From assembly GCA_910588905.1 (NCBI GenBank), contig CAJURZ010000036.1, positions 1 to 14,538 on the forward strand: 14,538 nt of DNA, written 5' to 3'. The first letter of the stretch is position 1. Each line of letters opens with the position of its first letter. The DNA comes from an uncultured Eggerthellaceae bacterium (lineage in GTDB: Bacteria > Actinomycetota > Coriobacteriia > Coriobacteriales > Eggerthellaceae). The notes below the pieces were generated by a model. The model saw only the letters and a list, made by a program, of their open reading frames with translations. It did no database searches and was not told the origin of the DNA. Positions 1 through 7,800 of this stretch are shown piece after piece. Position numbers and translations under genes: made by a program.

Positions 1-19
1 CCAACTGAGCTACGGGCCC
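1..19 (-). tRNA. 5' end of a tRNA gene, cut by the window edge
   Basis: Read on the minus strand, the first 19 bases are GGGCCCGTAGCTCAGTTGG. That is a 7-base acceptor arm (GGGCCCG), the usual TA at positions 8-9 and the D-arm start GCTCAGTTGG, which is the standard beginning of a bacterial tRNA. The anticodon lies outside the window, so the amino acid cannot be named. A promoter with matching spacing lies just upstream on the same strand, at 37-66. Confidence 0.85.
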
Positions 20-36
20 CCAAAAACAGCTTGGCT

Positions 37-66
37 ATCCTACAACAAAGTAACGTTTAGGGTCAA
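37..66 (-). promoter_or_regulatory. Promoter of the left-edge tRNA gene
   Basis: On the minus strand, TTGACC (66-61) and TAGGAT (42-37) are separated by 18 bases, a good match to a housekeeping sigma factor -35/-10 pair. The predicted transcript start is near position 30, about ten bases before the tRNA 5' end. The surrounding bases are AT-rich compared with the rest of the window. Confidence 0.65.
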
Positions 67-117
67 GAAAAAATACTAGGTCTTCATAACCTCCGCGAAC
101 GGCAGCAAATACCGTAG

Positions 118-131
118 GATAGGAGCCTATC
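118..131 (+). promoter_or_regulatory. Small inverted repeat before the DUF151 ribosome binding site
   Basis: GATAGG (118-123) and CCTATC (126-131) are perfect inverted copies around a 2-base centre. They lie immediately before the GGAGGAG ribosome binding site (133-139). The left arm overlaps a possible -10 box, TAGGAT (115-120), so this could be a small operator. A hairpin with so short a loop would be weak. No function is proven. Confidence 0.25.
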
Positions 132-144
132 AGGAGGAGCAACC

Positions 145-654
145 ATGACTGACACCATGATACCGCTGCGGGTGCTGACACTCATATTCACGGGTCCTGT
201 GAATCCTGCTGTCTTGGTGCTCGAACCTATCGAAGAGCTCAAAGAGGGCTGTTCACGGGTGCTCCCCATCTGGGTGGGTGCCAGCGAAGCCATGCAGCTA
301 GGCGTAGCCATCGAACATGCGAAAACGCCGCGGCCCATGACCCATGATCTGTTCCTAGATGCCCTCACCAACTTGGATGCCTGCGTTGACCATGTGCTGA
401 TAGATGACGCGAAGGGCGGGACGTACTTCGCGAAGCTGGTCCTGCGCCAGCGCGGACGGCTGATCTCCTTGGATGCACGTCCTACCGATGCCCTGTCTCT
501 GGCCCTTCGTGAAGATGCACCCTTCATGGCCACCGAAGAGGTCTTGGCGAAGGCTTCTTTCCCCTATCTGTTCCGGGAGCCGAAGGATCGCACCGTAGAG
601 CTGGCCGAATTCGATTCCTTCGTGAGCGCTCTCACTCCTGAGGATTTCGCTTGA
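145..654 (+). CDS. Bifunctional nuclease (BFN/DUF151) domain protein
   Basis: This 169-residue protein is a single BFN (DUF151) domain. Hallmarks are LPIWVGASEA (40-49), where the family has LPIWIG.xEA, then RPMTHDLF (63-70) and DARPTDALSLALR (110-122). Plant members have been reported to cleave RNA and DNA; the role of bacterial members is not settled. No signal peptide or membrane segment is visible, so it should be cytoplasmic. The ATG at 145 follows GGAGGAG with a 5-base spacer and places the first family motifs at the usual distance. Length is typical for single-domain members, many of which also carry a C-terminal UVR motif that is absent here. The gene stands alone on its strand, diverging from the tRNA and converging on the aldolase gene. 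Family assignment is firm; the cellular job is not known. Confidence 0.9.
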   Translation: MTDTMIPLRVLTLIFTGPVNPAVLVLEPIEELKEGCSRVLPIWVGASEAMQLGVAIEHAKTPRPMTHDLFLDALTNLDACVDHVLIDDAKGGTYFAKLVLRQRGRLISLDARPTDALSLALREDAPFMATEEVLAKASFPYLFREPKDRTVELAEFDSFVSALTPEDFA

Positions 655-660
655 GTTTAC

Positions 661-695
661 CAAAAGAAGATGGGCAGAGAACCTTCCCTGCCCAT
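661..695 (-). terminator. Intrinsic terminator between convergent genes
   Basis: ATGGGCAG (670-677) and CTGCCCAT (688-695) form a perfect 8-bp stem with a 10-base loop. Read on the minus strand the stem is followed by CTTCTTTTGG, a T-rich tail suited to ending aldolase transcription. On the plus strand no T run follows, but the hairpin lies right after the DUF151 stop codon and may also slow or protect that transcript. Confidence 0.65.
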
Positions 696-747
696 CCATG
701 AGAGCCGTGGTGTTGATCGGCTATGTAGTCCGCAAAGCGGCTGTGCT

Positions 748-1686
748 CTACAGGCTGAATTCCTTCGTGCCGTTGAACACCTCAAGAGCGTCTTCCACGC
801 TGTAATCCTCCAGGGTGATAGCGCTGATGGCCTTGGTCAGGCGGGTTGCCTCATCCAGGGAACGCTGGTGGATGTTGCGCCCGGTAGCATTGCCACAAGC
901 GCCACCCACGTGGATCTGCTCCCAGAGCTGGGTGAGGAATGTCTTCGCATCCACCGTGGAGCCACCTGCGCATACCAGACCTGTGCGCCCGGCAGCGTCG
1001 GAGGCCACATGAAGCGCCTCGGCCGGAGTGCGGCCATCTTCGGGCTTCGGCGGATTCACCTTGACGAAGTCGGCTCCCAGACAGAGAGCCACGCCCGCAG
1101 CACCGGCGATGAGGTCCGGGTCCTTCTCAGCCGTGACAGCCTTGCCACGGGGGTAGATCCAGAGGACCACCAGCAGGCCATGCTCATGGGCCTGAGCGAT
1201 GAGCTGCCCGGCCTCGGCCATCATGGTGGATTCGTACTCGCTACCCAAATAGATGGTATAACCCAGACCAACCACGTTCACGCCATTGTCGCGCATCTGC
1301 AGAACGGCCTCGATGTCAGTCAGCTGCGGAGAGTAGGGATCCTCCTGCTTGGTGCCCACGAGGTTCGTCTTGGAGTTCATCTTCACCAGGTAGTTGATGT
1401 CCGGATAGTCAGCAGCGTACTGGGCGATGAGACCGCGCTGGCCTGCCAGGATGCCGATGACGCCCTCCTTGCCTATCTGGAAGAGGTGCTCCGGTTTGGC
1501 ATCTGCCTCATCAATGCCTTCGCCGTAGAAATCCTTGTTCATGTGCTCGACCTTTTGGTCGCAGGCGAACAGCATGAGGCGCCCTGTGCCCCGCGTAGCC
1601 TTCAGATAGTTGTCAACGTAGGCATCGCGCGCGTCGGCAGGAACGTCCATGGGAACACGAACGTCAGCGGCAGTGATCTTCGGCAT
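748..1686 (-). CDS. Class I fructose-bisphosphate aldolase, archaeal/DhnA type
   Basis: This 312-residue TIM-barrel aldolase belongs to the DhnA/archaeal class I family, which cleaves fructose 1,6-bisphosphate to dihydroxyacetone phosphate and glyceraldehyde 3-phosphate through a Schiff base. The expected Schiff-base lysine is K209 in DFVKVNPP, and the acid-base tyrosine is Y178 in IYPRG. GG at 241-242 and GRNI at 269-272 fit the phosphate-binding loops. The reading frame stays open upstream to 1755, but the ATG at 1686 is preferred: it follows AGGAGG (1696-1691) with a 4-base gap, and the 23 extra residues look non-coding. The gene is monocistronic, with a -10 box at 1722-1727 and a terminator downstream. 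The related enzyme ADH synthase (aromatic amino acid route) shares the fold, so the exact substrate is inferred from the YPRG motif and overall similarity. Confidence 0.85.
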   Translation of the reverse strand: MPKITAADVRVPMDVPADARDAYVDNYLKATRGTGRLMLFACDQKVEHMNKDFYGEGIDEADAKPEHLFQIGKEGVIGILAGQRGLIAQYAADYPDINYLVKMNSKTNLVGTKQEDPYSPQLTDIEAVLQMRDNGVNVVGLGYTIYLGSEYESTMMAEAGQLIAQAHEHGLLVVLWIYPRGKAVTAEKDPDLIAGAAGVALCLGADFVKVNPPKPEDGRTPAEALHVASDAAGRTGLVCAGGSTVDAKTFLTQLWEQIHVGGACGNATGRNIHQRSLDEATRLTKAISAITLEDYSVEDALEVFNGTKEFSL

Positions 1687-1721
1687 AGTACCTCCTGAAA
1701 TCAGGTTTATCAGATGAGGCC

Positions 1722-1727
1722 ATTGTA
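1722..1727 (-). promoter_or_regulatory. -10 box of the aldolase gene
   Basis: TACAAT on the minus strand (1727-1722) lies 35 bases upstream of the ATG, giving a predicted leader of about 29 bases that contains the AGGAGG site. No good -35 is seen at the normal distance. The leader also has CCTG/CAGG arms whose right arm abuts the ribosome binding site. Confidence 0.45.
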
Positions 1728-1808
1728 TCAGCATGGAAGATATGGCGAAATGCAAGGGGGGCCGCCTGCACAGGTTCTTCGCGAACGCGCTTTCCCGTGA
1801 GCCTTCAG

Positions 1809-2597
1809 CTATTCGGTTGAGAGAGGCGCCTCCACACGACCCGAAGGAGACTCCTTGGAGAACACAGAGATGCCTTCGCCCCCTTCGGAGACAGCCGTGT
1901 CTTCGGCAAAGAAGATCTTCCGGAACAGTGAGCTCGCTGTCCAGAGAGCATCGTCCACGAAGTTCTGTCCTCCATCGAATTCGCCGTCGGCGATTGCCAC
2001 CTCAGAGCGATCCAGGGAGAAACGGTAGCGACCGCCGCCCTCCATATTCCCGAACCTGAACGTGATGGTCTTCGCTTCCGGGTCGAGTTCGTACTTATAG
2101 GCCACCTCGTCAGTCAGCTTGATCTCATCCTCGGTGATGGTCACCGGCATGGTGGTTCCCTCGTGGTACCAGGTGCCTTGGATGTCAGCCACGTCATCAT
2201 AGGTGTACCAGCGGAATATGCCGAATGCTATCAGCAGGCCGCCGAATAGCAGCAACAGCGCCACGAGGATGCCGATGATGGCCCGCCGGATACGACGCCG
2301 CCGCTTCCGCTTGCGCTCTACTGCGTCTGCCTTCTGGATCCGTTGCTGCCGGAGCGCCTGCTGACGAGCCAGGGCCTCCTTCGCTTCTGAGGGCTCCGGT
2401 GATGCAGAAGCCTCGTCAGGTTCAACGGCGAAGACCTCGTCGGGAGCGCCTGACGCTTCCGTTCCGAGCCCTACCGGCTCTTCGCTGAGAGCCTCATCCG
2501 CATCCGGTACCGAAGCCGGAGGGTCAACGGGCTGCGCAGGCGGAACCTGCCGCCCTATCGGCACGGATTTGCGCTGTCTTGGATTGTTCTTCCCCAC
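1809..2597 (-). CDS. Single-pass membrane protein of unknown function, downstream of serS
   Basis: I do not recognise a named family. The 262-residue product has a disordered, Pro/Glu/Ala-rich cytoplasmic part (about 1-75), then a charged helix ending in RKRKRRRRIRR (95-105). A single membrane helix follows (about 107-128), and then an outside domain of about 130 residues. The basic stretch before the helix predicts the N terminus inside. The outer part begins IQGTWYHEG and continues with alternating strands, a pattern like small lipocalin-like or DUF5640-type beta domains; that likeness is impressionistic. The chosen start is a GTG at 2597, with only a weak GGGGTG upstream. The gene begins 30 bases after the serS stop on the same strand, so co-transcription is likely. 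No clear terminator follows it. Confidence 0.75.
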   Translation of the reverse strand: MGKNNPRQRKSVPIGRQVPPAQPVDPPASVPDADEALSEEPVGLGTEASGAPDEVFAVEPDEASASPEPSEAKEALARQQALRQQRIQKADAVERKRKRRRRIRRAIIGILVALLLLFGGLLIAFGIFRWYTYDDVADIQGTWYHEGTTMPVTITEDEIKLTDEVAYKYELDPEAKTITFRFGNMEGGGRYRFSLDRSEVAIADGEFDGGQNFVDDALWTASSLFRKIFFAEDTAVSEGGEGISVFSKESPSGRVEAPLSTE

Positions 2598-2627
2598 GAC
2601 GCTGACACCCCGCGGTTGAAGCGGTGG

Positions 2628-3914
2628 TTATGCCTGCTCGGGCACGATCTTCGTCATGCCGCCCATGTAAGGAACGAGCGCCTCCGGTACCGTGATAGTG
2701 CCGTCGGCGTTCTGGTAGTTCTCCAGGATAGCTGCCATGCAACGCCCCACGGCCACACCGCTGCCGTTCAGCGTGTAGAGGTAGCGGGTGCCCTTGAAGT
2801 GCTCAGGGTCCTTGTACCGGATGTTCGCGCGGCGCGCCTGGAAATCCGTGCAGCAGGAACAGCTGGAGATCTCCTTGTATCCGTCGTAGCTGGGCATCCA
2901 GACCTCCACGTCGTAGGTCTTCGCGCTGGAGAACCCGATGTCGCCCGTGCACAGGCTGATGACCCGATAGGGCAATCCCAGCTCCTGCAGGATGTGCTCA
3001 GCGTCAGCCGTCATGGCCTCAAGTTCGTCCCACGCCTGCTCTGGCGTGGCGTACTTCACCATCTCCACCTTGGAGAACTGATGCACGCGGATGATGCCGC
3101 GGGTGTCCCGTCCGGCGCTCCCCGCCTCTTCGCGGAAGCAAGGCGTGAATGCGCAATAGCGGAGCGGCAGCTGATCCACCTCAAGGATCTCATCCGCATG
3201 AAGATTCGTGAGCTGGACCTCGGCCGTAGGGATCAGATATAGGCCCTCGGTGGTCTTGTAGAGGTCTTCCTCGAACTTCGGTAGCTGAGCCGTGCCCGTG
3301 AGCGTTCCCGCATTCGCCAGAGCGGGAACCCACCATTCCTTGTAGCCGCGAGAAGTATGCTGGTCCAGCATGAAGCTGATGAGCGCGCGCTCCAGGCGAG
3401 CCCCAGCCCCACCCAACACGTAGAAGCGGCTCTCCGCCAGCTTCACTCCGCGTTCGAAATCGATGATGCCCAGGTCAGGCCCCAGGTCCCAATGGGCCTT
3501 ATCCGTGAAATCGAAGGTGCGCGGCGTGCCCCAACGGCGCACTTCGGGATTGTCATCCTCATCCTTGCCTACCGGCGTAGATGCGTCCGGCATGTTCGGG
3601 ATGTGCATGAGCAGATCCCGCAAGCCCGTATCTGCCGCTTCACGTGCCTCAGCTGCACGATCCAGTTCATCGTTGATGACACGCACCCGCTCTTTGGCCG
3701 CCTCGGCCTCAGCCTGCTTGCCTTCCTTCATCAGCTGGCCGATCTGCTTGGAGGTGCTGTTGCGCTCAGCCTGGAGTGATTCCTCCTGCTGGATGGCTTC
3801 CCGGCGACGGCTATCCAGATCAAGGAACGCCTGGGTATCGAAGGAGGTGTTGCGGTTGCGCATGGCCTCTTCGACAGCGGCGAGGTTATCGCGAACGAAT
3901 TTGATATCAAGCAT
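2628..3914 (-). CDS. serS: Seryl-tRNA synthetase
   Basis: SerS charges tRNA-Ser with serine in the cytoplasm. The 428-residue length is normal for the bacterial class II enzyme. Residues 30-100 form the long Glu/Arg/Ala-rich coiled-coil arm that holds the tRNA variable arm. Motif 2 is FREEAGSAGRDTRGIIRVHQF split around 260-280, and motif 3 is NGSGVAVGRCMAAILENYQ (383-401). The serine-site TAEVQLTN is at 230-237 and SSCSCCTDFQARR is at 350-362. The ATG at 3914 follows AGGAG with a 7-base spacer. It is preceded by a 270-base region containing a -10 box and repeat structures; no T-box consensus was found there. The membrane protein gene follows 30 bases downstream. Small changes from consensus (CSCC for CSNC, GRC for GRT) are conservative. 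Confidence 0.97.
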   Translation of the reverse strand: MLDIKFVRDNLAAVEEAMRNRNTSFDTQAFLDLDSRRREAIQQEESLQAERNSTSKQIGQLMKEGKQAEAEAAKERVRVINDELDRAAEAREAADTGLRDLLMHIPNMPDASTPVGKDEDDNPEVRRWGTPRTFDFTDKAHWDLGPDLGIIDFERGVKLAESRFYVLGGAGARLERALISFMLDQHTSRGYKEWWVPALANAGTLTGTAQLPKFEEDLYKTTEGLYLIPTAEVQLTNLHADEILEVDQLPLRYCAFTPCFREEAGSAGRDTRGIIRVHQFSKVEMVKYATPEQAWDELEAMTADAEHILQELGLPYRVISLCTGDIGFSSAKTYDVEVWMPSYDGYKEISSCSCCTDFQARRANIRYKDPEHFKGTRYLYTLNGSGVAVGRCMAAILENYQNADGTITVPEALVPYMGGMTKIVPEQA

Positions 3915-3946
3915 GGGTGCTCCTTGTTCGTTATGGAAACCGACTT

Positions 3947-3952
3947 AGTATA
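3947..3952 (-). promoter_or_regulatory. Candidate -10 box of serS
   Basis: TATACT on the minus strand (3952-3947) is a near-perfect -10 hexamer 32 bases before the serS ATG, predicting a leader of about 26 bases. A clear -35 is not visible at 16-18 bases. It is the best promoter signal between the repeat region and serS. Confidence 0.4.
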
Positions 3953-3991
3953 GCGCAGCCCCAACTCCCCGGTGAGGCTTGTTCAAACGTC

Positions 3992-4111
3992 GCCCTTCCC
4001 CGTGAGGGGTTGAGGCCGATTCCGCAGGCCGAGAAAAGCGTGATATAAGCGAAGCATCACGTCTTTTCGAAAGCCAAGGCCTAAGGCCGAACGCCCCTTG
4101 CGGGGAAGGGC
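3992..4111. repeat. Large imperfect inverted repeat (~55-base arms)
   Basis: The arms at 3992-4044 and 4056-4111 are inverted copies around an 11-base centre. They share a perfect outer block GCCCTTCCCCG, a middle block with GGCC, and an inner block GAAAAG(A)CGTGAT; mismatches and small gaps lie between. Each arm also contains its own mini-hairpin at the outer end (CCCCGTGAGGGG at 3999-4010, and the CCCC/GGGG pair at 4093-4105). The region could fold into a long cruciform or RNA hairpin between iorB and serS. It looks like a small non-autonomous palindromic element, but no target duplication was identified. Confidence 0.6.
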
Positions 4112-4128
4112 ATCGGTTCCGGGCAGAA

Positions 4129-4152
4129 AGGGGCGGATCTAGATCCGCCCCT
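4129..4152. repeat. Perfect 24-bp palindrome, GGGGCGGATC family
   Basis: AGGGGCGGATCT (4129-4140) is followed directly by its exact reverse complement (4141-4152). The same GGGGCGGAYC core recurs in the composite elements at 8945-9048 and 12624-12729, so this is a single unit of that dispersed family. It lies 33 bases beyond the iorB stop. On the minus strand it is followed by TTCTGCC, so it may also act as a terminator-like hairpin for the iorAB transcript. Confidence 0.7.
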
Positions 4153-4184
4153 ACGCGCAATCTGACATGAGAATTCGTTTCGCG

Positions 4185-4844
4185 TTATAGGAGCTCTGTG
4201 GCGCGAAGGTTGGCGGCGACGTGCTGCTCCTTGATGACTTGGGGGATGGCCTCTCGCAAGTCATCCACCGTGAGGGGCACTCGACCTTTGGAGAGAGCCG
4301 CTGTCAGCATCACCGTATTGAGCATCTTGCGCGATGCGCCCAATCGTCGGAGAGCAGCCACATCATCCACGCAGACCAGCTCTGCATTGAAGAGCTGCGG
4401 GTGATGCCCTCTCCCTTGCCGAAGACCATGGCTCCGCGCAGAGACCGACCTCACTGATTCGTTGTACAACTCCGTCTGGATGCCCCGGAGGATATCATCA
4501 GCGTTATAGGACTCCCCTGAAAGAGCGCTGGTCACCGGTTGCACGGTGGTCATGGCGCTCACGATCAGCCCGTGGCGCGAAAGGTAGGGAAGCGCCCGTG
4601 CGGCTTCCCCTGGCTCAAAAGCCACGATCAGATCGGCCTGCCCCCGGGGGATCAGCGGAGCGAGCACTTCTCCACCACCGTCCGCCATGCGCACATGAGA
4701 CACCACCGAACCGCCGCGCTGAGCCATGCCGATGGTCTCAGCCGTGCGCACCTGCCATCCCTTGTTCGCCGCAGCCGTAGCCAGCAGCTTCGCCGCCAGC
4801 ACCGTACCCTGGCCGCCTACCCCTGCTAACAGGATGTTCGTCAC
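4185..4844 (-). CDS. iorB: Indolepyruvate ferredoxin oxidoreductase, beta subunit
   Basis: IorB is the small gamma-domain subunit that pairs with IorA to oxidise indolepyruvate and other aryl-pyruvates to aryl-acetyl-CoA, passing electrons to ferredoxin. Family marks are GVGGQG (8-13), QRGGSVVSHVRM (42-53) and the C-terminal NTVMLTAAL block (176-184). Length is 219 residues, some 20 longer than usual members. The excess sits at about 123-154, where the sequence turns Arg/His-rich and aligns poorly with family expectation; an alternative frame there has more typical codons (see findings). The start is GTG at 4844, overlapping the iorA TGA as GTGA. Its AGGAGG site lies 6 bases upstream within the last codons of iorA, so translation is coupled and subunits are likely made in fixed ratio. 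Confidence 0.92.
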   Translation of the reverse strand: MTNILLAGVGGQGTVLAAKLLATAAANKGWQVRTAETIGMAQRGGSVVSHVRMADGGGEVLAPLIPRGQADLIVAFEPGEAARALPYLSRHGLIVSAMTTVQPVTSALSGESYNADDILRGIQTELYNESVRSVSARSHGLRQGRGHHPQLFNAELVCVDDVAALRRLGASRKMLNTVMLTAALSKGRVPLTVDDLREAIPQVIKEQHVAANLRATELL

Positions 4845-7800
4845 TGGGCACCTCCTTGGCTGGGTCCGGCGGAATGCAAGTCGTTCCGCACCTGCTTGGC
4901 CTTCCCATAGTCAGCGAACTTGGAGCGCACGGACCGCGGAGCACCCGCAGAGGGTGCCTCTGAGCGGGATGTCTGTGGCCGCGGGGCTGCAGAGCGCTTC
5001 GGTTTCTGGGGAAGCTTTGCCACCGACCGTTGGGCCCGAGGCAGTGGTTCCGGTTGCTCTTCCGGATCCTTCTCGGTCGGAGCGGGCGGCTGGGGTGAGG
5101 GCTGCTCTTCCGGTTCATCAGAGCGAACGCGCCTCAGGCGACGTGATGGTCGCGGCGACTCCGGATCCGGCAAGGTTATCTGGATGCTACCGCCATCCAT
5201 GGCAGCGGATTGCCCCTTGTTGCCGTCCTTGTCAGCAGGCAGGCTGATGTACGCACTGCCCAATAGATCGCTCAGCTTGAGCTGGCTACCACCGCCATAA
5301 TCAGGACTGCTTGACCGCCGAGGCTGAGAAGCCTTTGCTTCGCCTTCCTCAGCTATTCCCACATCGACAGTATCCAGGACATCTATCTCCTGGGCTGAAG
5401 GTTGCTCTGCACGGGGAGCTGTGAGCTCTATCTGAGTGGTTTGGGAAGCCTCCCCGGCTGATGACTTCACGAAGCGCTCAGCGGGCATGCCTCGCTGGCT
5501 GGGTTCCTTCATGAAGTAGCGGCGCTGACCCTTCTCACGCCGCCTGCCCCTATAGGGACGCCCCGGAGGCGTGCCTATCATGTCATCGTAGAGATCATCA
5601 TCTTCGAAGTCATCGTAGGTTCCGTACAGGGGAGCCAGCAGACTGAACCCCTCCTGCTCTAGGTCAAAGGGCAGATCCGATTCTGACGTTCTCTGATCTT
5701 CGGTACCCTCTTCAAAGGCCTGTTCTGACGCATCTGTGTCCCGCTCTTCGCTCCGCAGCTGCTCGGCCACGGGCTCTCCTAGGCCTTCGCTCTCCGCCGG
5801 AGCAGCCGTGCGGTTCAGACGGCTCTGGCGAACGGGTTTGGATTCCACCTCAGGAACGAGGCTGATGGCGCTGGCGGGGCAGACCGGCAAGCAGAGGCTA
5901 CAGCCAGTGCATTGGGTGCGGTCTATCACTGCCTGACCGCGGCGCCCGCTCTTAGGGCCATGGGCGTCTGGGTTGAACCCGATGGCCGGGCAACCGATCT
6001 GGGTGATGCACTTCTTGCAACCAGTGCATTGAGCAGTGCTCACCTTCGCCGGGATGTCAAAGGGCTTCGTCCAGATGCAGGGGCTTTGGAAGATGACGGC
6101 AGAGGGACCTTCGAAGGCCAAGGCCTGGGCCACCAGTTCTTCGGCCGCTTCTGGCTGCAAGGGGTCCACCTCAACGATCGTGGTGATGTTCGCGGCCCCG
6201 AGCATGGCCTTGATGCTCACAGGCGGATTCTCAGCGCCCATGAGCGTACGTCCCGTGCCCGGATGCGGTTGCATGCCCGTCATGGCCGTAGTGGAATTAT
6301 CCAGCACGCAGACGGTAACGTCATGATCGTTGTAAGCCGCATTCACCACGCCGGTGATACCGGAAGCGAAGAAGGTGGAATCCCCCACGAAGGCGATGGC
6401 CTTCTTGCCTGGATTCACCGCAGAGATGCCCTGGGCCATGGTAATGCCACCGCCCATACACAGGCACGTATCCACGGCATCTAACGGCGCAGCGTTGCCC
6501 AGGGTGTAGCAGCCGATATCCCCGCAGAAGACAGCGTCGTCTCGGGAGATGTCCAGGTGCTTGAGCGCGCGCTTGACAGCCAAGAACGAGGCCCGATGGG
6601 GACACCCGGCACAGAGCACAGCCGGGCGCGCGGGCAGCAATCCGGAATAGTGGAAGACAGCCAGGTCCTGAGAAGAGGCAGATCCGGTACTGGTCGCTCC
6701 CATCTCTCCCTCCGGAGCCGTTCCCTCTTCGAGCTCTGTCACACCTGCGCACTTCGCCAAGAATGCGGAGATGCGCCGCAAAGCGTCTTCGGTGGAATTC
6801 TCCCCCCGGGCGCTTGCGTCATCGGTCAGCTTGCCATGAATGCGCGGCCAGAGGAAGCTGATGCTGGCCATCTTCTGGAGCTCTTCTTCTATGACGCTGT
6901 CCAGCTCTTCGAGGACCAAGACATCCGTGAGGTCTTTGAGCGCGCGGGAAGCCGTGCGGTGCGGGAACGGGTAGGGTGTTCCTAGTTGCAGAAGGCGGAC
7001 CGGCGGCAACTCGCGCCCGCAAGCCAAAGCTTGCTGTTGCAAGAGCTGGAGCGCTTCCCGGGCGTACTGGGTGGAAACACCTCCACAGACGATGCCCAGC
7101 TTCGCGGGCGGCAGATTCGCCTCCATCTGCTCCTCGGCAGGTACGCGGATGAGCGGACCTCCCCCTGCATTCGCGAAGAGCTGGTTGAATTCCGCCAGCT
7201 CCGGCGTGAACGTGTAGTCGAAGGCGATGGCACGCAAGCGCTCGTTGATCTCCCCGTGGGCTTGGAACGCCCGCGGCGGGAAGATGACGTATTCCTCGGG
7301 ATCCCGCTGGAAGCCGCCATCCAGTGCCGGTTCCGGCTGGGTCTCCTCAGGGAATTCGAAGAACGTAGAGGCGTGGTCGATGCGAGTGGTGGGACGGAAG
7401 ATGACCGGCGTGTGATAACGCTCGGACAGCGCGAAGGCCTGGGCGATCATCTCCGCACCCTGTTCGGGCGTGGCCGGATCCAGCACGGGAACCTTTGCAA
7501 AGGCGGCGAAGCGGCGGGTATCCTGCTCCGTTTGGCTGGAGATGGGACCAGGGTCATCGGCCACCAGGATGACCAGACCGCCCTTGACTCCCAGGTAGTT
7601 CAGGGACATGAGGGCATCCGAGGCCACGTTCAGGCCCACCTGCTTACAGGTGACCAGGGAGCGAACACCCGAGAGCGCCGAAGCGGCGGCCACTTCGAGG
7701 GCCGCTTTCTCGTTCGTGGACCACTCCACGTGGATCCCCTTCGCCACCCCATCCCGATGCAGGCGCGCCACGGTCTCTATCACCTCAGAGGAGGGCGTGC

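Noticed and set aside
670..1698. Long plus-strand open frame (342 codons) opposite the aldolase gene
   Set aside because: It is antisense to a clear aldolase with catalytic motifs and a strong ribosome binding site. The translated product resembles no family, and such shadows are expected in GC-rich DNA.
1737..1808. Terminator after the membrane protein gene (CGCG and CCTG hairpins)
   Set aside because: Stems are only 4 bp with 2-base loops, and no T run follows on the minus strand.
3915..4184. T-box or other riboswitch before serS
   Set aside because: The T-box consensus AGGGTGGNACCGCG is absent on the minus strand. The structure present is explained better by inverted repeats.
4844..5857. 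The IorA tail as a separate fused or overlapping gene
   Set aside because: No start codon with a good ribosome binding site was found at the junction, and the tail shows no recognisable domain. It is most simply an extension of IorA.
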